64,000 nt of DNA from Channa striata (taxonomy: Eukaryota > Chordata > Actinopteri > Anabantiformes > Channidae): positions 26,338,306 through 26,402,305 of the forward strand of contig CM065168.1 in NCBI GenBank assembly GCA_033026295.1. The letters run 5' to 3'. Below the pieces are notes generated by a model that was given only the letters and a program-made list of their open reading frames with translations, made no database searches and was not told the origin of the DNA. Position 1 is the first letter of the stretch, and every line of letters starts with the position of its first letter. The position numbers and the translations under genes are program-made. Below are positions 30,364 to 64,000 of this stretch, in pieces.

Positions 30364-33300
30364 TTAATAAAACTATCATTTATATACAGTTCAAGTGAGA
30401 CTCATTTGTACAGTGACCCCTTCTGCTCTCTGTGTATATCTAATCAGTCCTCGACAGTATATGGGTCTCTGTAAAGGGTAAAAAACCAAAAGAAATCCAA
30501 AAACAAAACAGAACTGAAGAAATTAAATACATCCAGCAACTCGATCATCAGCAGTATTTAAAGATTTTAATTTGGTTTGAATTACATTTTTCACTATGAG
30601 TCATATAGTTGTATTTTGTGATAGTAGAGTAGCAAGCAGGTCGTGATGCTGGGAGAGTCAAACCACACACAGACCAGCCTTTACGAACTAAATTTGTTAA
30701 TAAACTGATGTGGGAAACATGACTTAACCACACAGACATGAAACACAGACTTCAGCTCAAACTATCAGCCAGTCAGTAAAGCCGGAACAACAGCAACAAA
30801 GACAGGATGAAAATCAGACCCTTCAAACTTGTGAGCGATGACAAACTGATGATGGGAAGTACAACTCAAAATTTTTACATGTATGTGCAAAAAGCTTTAT
30901 TGCAGTCCTGCGGTGAGTCACCACACCGTGGGAGTGGGAGGGAGGAGTGCATCGAGAAGAGTGATTAGAAAGTCTGCTGCACAGGCCTGAGGTAAACACA
31001 CTGTTCGTCACTAAAAATCCACCAAGATGATGATTTCTGAAAGTAACTTCTTGTTTATAAAGTCAGAAAAAGTCTCATAGTTCAGATGTGGTTCACACTT
31101 AATACAGTCTCGCTTCAGTGGGGAGGACAGGAGACGCAGAAGCCCATTAGACAGAGGCACACAATGAAGTCAGCTCCATTAGACACAAAGTCAGCAGCAC
31201 AAGATGAGATGAAGCTGCTTCACAACCAGTAAGTTACACAGAGAAATACCACCAGCAGTTACTTCTGTACTAAAACCTGACTCTGAACGTGTCTGAGACG
31301 TCACACTACCATCACATTTCTACACTTCTTGTTACTTCATTTGATGAACATGTGCAAACTGAGCTTTGTAAGAAATAAACATCAAAACAAGACATTCAAC
31401 AATCCGTTCTAATCCTGGATGGGATTGACAGCAATATACTAGTCAAAAATTCACGTCTCGTGTACTAACTCGGCTCTTACTACCTGGCCGTGAACCCATC
31501 AAAACAGCTATGGGAATGTAACTTCACCCCTGACGGTGATGTAACTAGCAGGTCTGTCATGAGCTGTGCTGGCTCATGATGCTGTGGCACTTAAACCACA
31601 GTGTGAATGTGAGAGAGGTGACACACCAACCAAACAGCGACTTCAGGCAGCCACAAAGCTCCAAGGTAACACATTGAAGGCCCAGGTGACCCATGACATG
31701 TATCTATGTTCTGCATGATAGGACATTCTCAAAGTAGATAACAATCTTCACACCACTGTGAAAGTGTTAAACTGTTTTCCGCTAGGGTTTGGGTTCTTCT
31801 TAAGTTTGTTAAAGGCAGATAAGATGTGATTAAAACTGGCTATAATGAGAGATTGCTAAGGTTGAAGTCGCTGAGGTGACGCTACAGGCAATGTCGACAC
31901 AGGTAATCAACAAAAGGGCTGATAGCTGACTGTCAATGTGCTGTGTCAAGACCTTTAGAAGACACTCTAAAAGCAGGGACTGTTTTTTTTCTGCCGATAC
32001 ACCAAGAAGGACCAATTATTTAGCTCTAACCTAGTAGATTCTGTGGTGCTTCAGAGCACAAGGGGAGAAATGACTCAAACGTGCTGTGTGGGTGAAACAA
32101 ACAGGTGCATGTCAGTGTTGTAAAACTAGATACTCTAGTTTGGCCTGTTGATTTGCCTATTAGTTAGAAGGCCAACAGGCTGAGATATGCCCGTGGAGCC
32201 TGTCAAAATACCCTTAGCACCTGATTTCAGCTATATGAATAGACAAATACACATCTTCGAGTTAGAACAGTCTTACAATATATCACAACACATTATTTTC
32301 ATTGCAAATAACCATAAATCTGCCAAGAAATCAAAAATGCACCTAGGACTTCAGAAGTTGCCTGAGAATCATTACATTTAAATGTTGTCGTAACTATGAT
32401 GGGTTCAGTATTAATTTTGTTTTCCCGCAGGTTTTAAAGCTGTGTCCACTAGCATACAAATGTCATTAACCATATTAACAGAGTGGGGAATGTAATCAGA
32501 ATATGACTCACGGTGGACTATAAACAAAAGTAGCAGCAATGCAGCAGGATCATGTTGAGTACCGACATGTTTTGTTTTGCTGAATATGCATTTTGGGGGG
32601 GAAAAATTGTCAGGAATTATATTTTTGTTTAGGCCAGAGGTGATTCAGCTCTCTAATAGACTTTTTAATCCACTAAGGACACATGCTGCTAAAATCCAAA
32701 CTGTGTCTTTGTGTCTGTTATTACAATCAGGGCGCGGAGAGGCTTAACAACAACCCATCATCTGACCCTTCCTTTGGATAATATTAAAAAAATGCACATC
32801 ACACTCACATAACACACAAAATATATTAATCAAAACACTAAGACTAGCTGAAATGTCCCTCAAACATATTCAGAGCATGGGCATCATACTAACTCATTAT
32901 TTACTCCAGTTTTATTAGTTCATAAATATACTGTAAAACTCATTTTACAGGAAGCTTAGGACCTCTTTACAGAGGGTTAAAACTTGTGTTACATGTAACA
33001 ATGGGGTGTTCTCAGAGGCATCCTCACTTAAAACAAAAAGGTTATGTGCATTTCTGTTTCAGCTTAATGGACTTTAACTGACAAAGTTGACTTCATGGAA
33101 TGGTTCCAGAAACACATCTGCACTGACAAACTCAGGCGACATGAAGAACCGACAAATAAAATGCTCAGAAACAATTTAATGCTTCTATTCAGAGATCTGC
33201 TTTGAAGCATTAAGACAGCCAATATCAATTTATGGTGGCAGAAGAGAATTAAAACCTGTGGGGTATCTCTTTAGTTTCCCCGGGCCTGTGGAGACCTGAA

Positions 33301-33468
33301 TCAGCCTGCTACTGTAGGAACAGGTTCTGTATGTGGGAGTTTGTGACACATTATTCAGCCTTCGGCTTCAGTTTCCGATCCATTGCATTGTCTCTGAGCG
33401 AAGGAGGGGTGACAGGAGTTAAATAAGGCCTCAGGATCCTTTTCACACTTCTGTCTCATCTCTAACTG

Positions 33469-33572
33469 ACCCCTTTAAAAGTTCTGGTTCCAGTCAGAGC
33501 TGAGACATGGCTCTGGAGAAGACCCCTTTAAAAGTTCTGGTTCCAGTCAGAGCTGAGACATGGCTCTGGAGA
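33469..33572. repeat. 52-bp perfect direct repeat in the 3' UTR
   Basis: Two adjacent copies, 33,469-33,520 and 33,521-33,572, each starting GACCCCTTTAAAAGTTCTGG and ending GGCTCTGGAGAA. Confidence 0.85.
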
Positions 33573-33740
33573 AGAGTTTGGTTTTTGTTTTCAACACCGC
33601 AGTTCAACCAGATATTTTCCCAAGCTGGACAAAGGCTCTTAGATTGATCTGGCCTGGTGAGAGGCCAGTTTTTCTATAAGGCTAATAAGGAACTGGTTGA
33701 GTCAATTTAGTGTGAGATGGTTTTCTTGTCATGTCCGAGC

Positions 33741-61585
<27,845 letters not shown>

Positions 61586-64000
61586 CTTTACAACAGTAGA
61601 AGTCTCAATTAGTTTAACTTCGACATACTTAAATTAAAAGAACAATTGATGATGGTGCTAAAGTGTAAGATAAACTCAAAAGGTGACAATGCATTTTTAT
61701 CCATCAGGGTAAGGGCTGATCTGCCAAAGAAGATCAACCCTTCTGATTCACCAGTGTTTTAGAAAAAACTGGGAGTACCTTTTGTGATTAAAATGTTATT
61801 TTTTCCTTTTTCTAATTGTAACTCACATTTTGTGAAAAGCATTTTTATGTGTTTAGGTAAATATCACAAATCTTCTTTATTTGATTGGTACTTATGCACA
61901 GTCACAAGGATGACAAGATAAACATTACTGCCATCAGTTTCACTGGTCTATATAGGACAGTGATCATTAAAAGCTTAAAATGTTACAGCAAGTAATCAGG
62001 AACACAATTTAATGGTGATGCATTAACATATTGTATTTTAGTGAAAGTACTTCGTGTAAGTAACTTTTTTTACTCAAATACTGATTACATTTTTCACAAT
62101 ATTGGTTTGACCAAACTGTGGTCTTTTATATTAATACTATGGAAACATAAAAACTGATATACCACAAAATTGGTAAATTATTGACCACGAATGAATTATT
62201 TTCCAACAATGTTGTCCAAAGACCAGTTAGTGAAAGTCATGTGCTAACCCATCTTGTCAATTGTGAGTATTTGCTGTTTTCCTGTGTTTAATATTGTATT
62301 AATAGATTAATAGAAATGTTAATTAAAAAAAGTAATATGAAGAAATATAGGGTTTTGGAGGATAGTGAACAAGAGTAGCAAAGTAAAAGGGCCGATGGTT
62401 TGTGGTTATTTCGGTAATTACTAAATTGACTTGTGACACTGAATGCACAAAATAAGGAAATGCAAAAGATGAAACCTACATTACGTAACATTAACAGCTC
62501 CTCTGTTTCAGTGTACACTATACTATGTTTAAACAAATACCTAGCAGTTAAATCAAACCAACACAAACTAATCAAACTCACTAATCAGGCTGATACACTG
62601 AAAGTGAAGAAATGTGAGGTTATAAATGCATCTTCTAAATTGACATTTTAGAGACTACATCAGCAATCAGCCCTGAGATGACTTTGTTGTATATTGGCGC
62701 TATATAAATAAAGTTGAACTGAATGGAATTAAATTGATTAGCTTGTTCCTCTGTGTCATCTTTCCGTTGTTATCCAGACACATTAAAAACACTGGGTGAT
62801 ATGTTTCTTCTTTTCAAAGTACTGGTCCCTCTAGTTTTAACAAACATTGTTGCAAATTATCTTAATCTTAAAATGAGAAAAAAATGCATGTAAACTAGTA
62901 AAGCAGTGTTTCTAGCTGGTGTGTTTTTACTTCTTTTGAACAAAAACCAAGGAATGTGGCGCAGATAAAAAGGCCAGTCCAGGCTGCTGGCTGACAACTA
63001 ACCAAATATAAGTGTTTGTTTCAGCATCTGTACATTGCACAGAACAACACAAGTAATTTCGGAAAAGACAGAAGCTTGTGTTTTATTAAATCCTTCTACC
63101 TTCCTCTAATCAACACCACATAGACAAAAAACAGAATAACTAAATAAATTTGACTCCTTGTCAATGGTGAGCTCAAGGTTTCTCTATGTCTCAGTGTCAC
63201 TGACATATCTCAGAGAATGTAGCTTAATATCAGCAACAGGGTGGGGTGACATAGCAAAAGTACCAGTAAAGTAAATACACTTTAAGAGTCAAAAGGCCTT
63301 TTTTTCAAAATGGTTGACACAAAGCCAGACTCGTACTACAGCGCTAAACCCTGACCTGCATGTTGTCATGTGAGCACATTCAGCTTTGTTCAAAAGCGCA
63401 GCAACATGTTGTTCCCATGCCTCTATGGAAATAATACACACCTAAATTTGATCAATACAGGTCAGACTAGGTGCTGATGTAAAGCTGGCACCAACATTTA
63501 GAAATGCGGTGTCACCGGTGGAAGAAATTCATGCTTTTTTTGTGAAGGCCACACCAACAAAGACATGCATGTACAAGATTAGCATATTGTCTTTTTGATT
63601 GAACCACCCACTTGACTACAAAGGTGAATCTTCTTGCGTGACTCCTGATGTCATAAGCAACAGGTAAGATGAGGAAATGCAAAGCTGTCACCTCAGGTTG
63701 GGCGTCACAAATTCTAATAAGCTGGAAAGTGCTCACACTGTTTCCAGCGACACTGCACAATACAAACTCTGCAGAGGCACTTTATCAGCTAAATATCAGA
63801 GCACACAATGTAATGTATGAATTTTGGGGCACGTTTCTTGACAGCAATTTGTGAAGCATATTTAATTTCAGATGCATTTGTTTAGTCTGCAAAGCATTTA
63901 TTCTGATCATGTGTTCAGAATCACTTCCTAGATACAGTGTAACATATACATACTGCAAGGGTATGTATATGCTATATACTGCAATTGACAAGTCCTTGAA
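61586..64000. other. Upstream intron or 5' flank of tbc1d14
   Basis: No upstream coding exon could be recognised. Contains an L2 3' tail at 62,668-62,735. Confidence 0.4.
62668..62735 (+). mobile_element. L2 LINE 3'-end fragment
   Basis: CCTGAGATGACTTTGTTGTA, then TATTGGCGCTATATAAATAA and a GAAT-type tail, the same 3' end as the L2 fragment at 7,500-7,590. Confidence 0.7.

Larger units (their letters stand above)
30340..33740 (-). other. tbc1d14: Probable 3' UTR of tbc1d14
   Basis: From the stop codon at 33,741 to the first good minus-strand AATAAA with a plausible context (30,358-30,363), about 3.4 kb without coding potential. A TGTATATA motif (Pumilio-type) lies about 20 bp upstream of the hexamer. 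A perfect two-copy 52-bp repeat lies at 33,469-33,572. The extent is inferred from signals only. Confidence 0.45.

Overview
The window is a piece of a teleost (probably percomorph) fish genome. The evidence is GT-AG split vertebrate genes (tbc1d14 and small CC chemokines), L2-type and Rex1-type LINEs, Tc1-like and pogo-like transposons, a Gypsy-type LTR element and many microsatellites. No bacterial, CRISPR, rRNA or tRNA features were seen.

Layout. 1-4.9 kb: LINE debris, including an L2-like LINE on the minus strand whose long open frame carries an internal 237-bp tandem duplication. 4.9-29 kb: a CC-chemokine cluster, all on the minus strand. It holds two intact three-exon genes (20,996-21,727 and 28,088-28,734), a pseudogene (about 24,430-25,653), and an unusual chimeric locus (5,366-17,652). 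In the chimeric locus the last two chemokine exons are preceded, in compatible splice phase, by a signal-peptide-like exon and a 131-residue Thr/Ser/Pro-rich repeat exon. Its first intron is filled with an L2 fragment, a nearly full-length but dead Rex1-like LINE, a Tc1-like element split by a Gypsy-type element (5-bp target duplication visible), and an inverted-repeat element carrying a cysteine-rich ORF.

30.3-64 kb: tbc1d14 on the minus strand, with 13 coding exons (711 codons in the window), a likely 3.4-kb 3' UTR, and no start codon in the window. The TBC Rab-GAP domain retains both the arginine finger and the glutamine finger. Its introns carry microsatellites, hairpins, Tc1 and pogo-like debris and, on the opposite strand, an orphan SH3-domain fragment that looks like the N-terminus of a mixed-lineage kinase.

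The chemokine genes would encode secreted leukocyte attractants. The two intact genes share an upstream block that is a candidate common promoter. tbc1d14 encodes a cytosolic/endosomal regulator of recycling-endosome traffic and autophagy, and nothing links it functionally to the chemokines. The most notable system is the mucin-like plus CC-chemokine chimera. All its splice junctions are in phase, but expression is unproven and one conserved Trp is lost, so it may be either a new gene or a decaying one.
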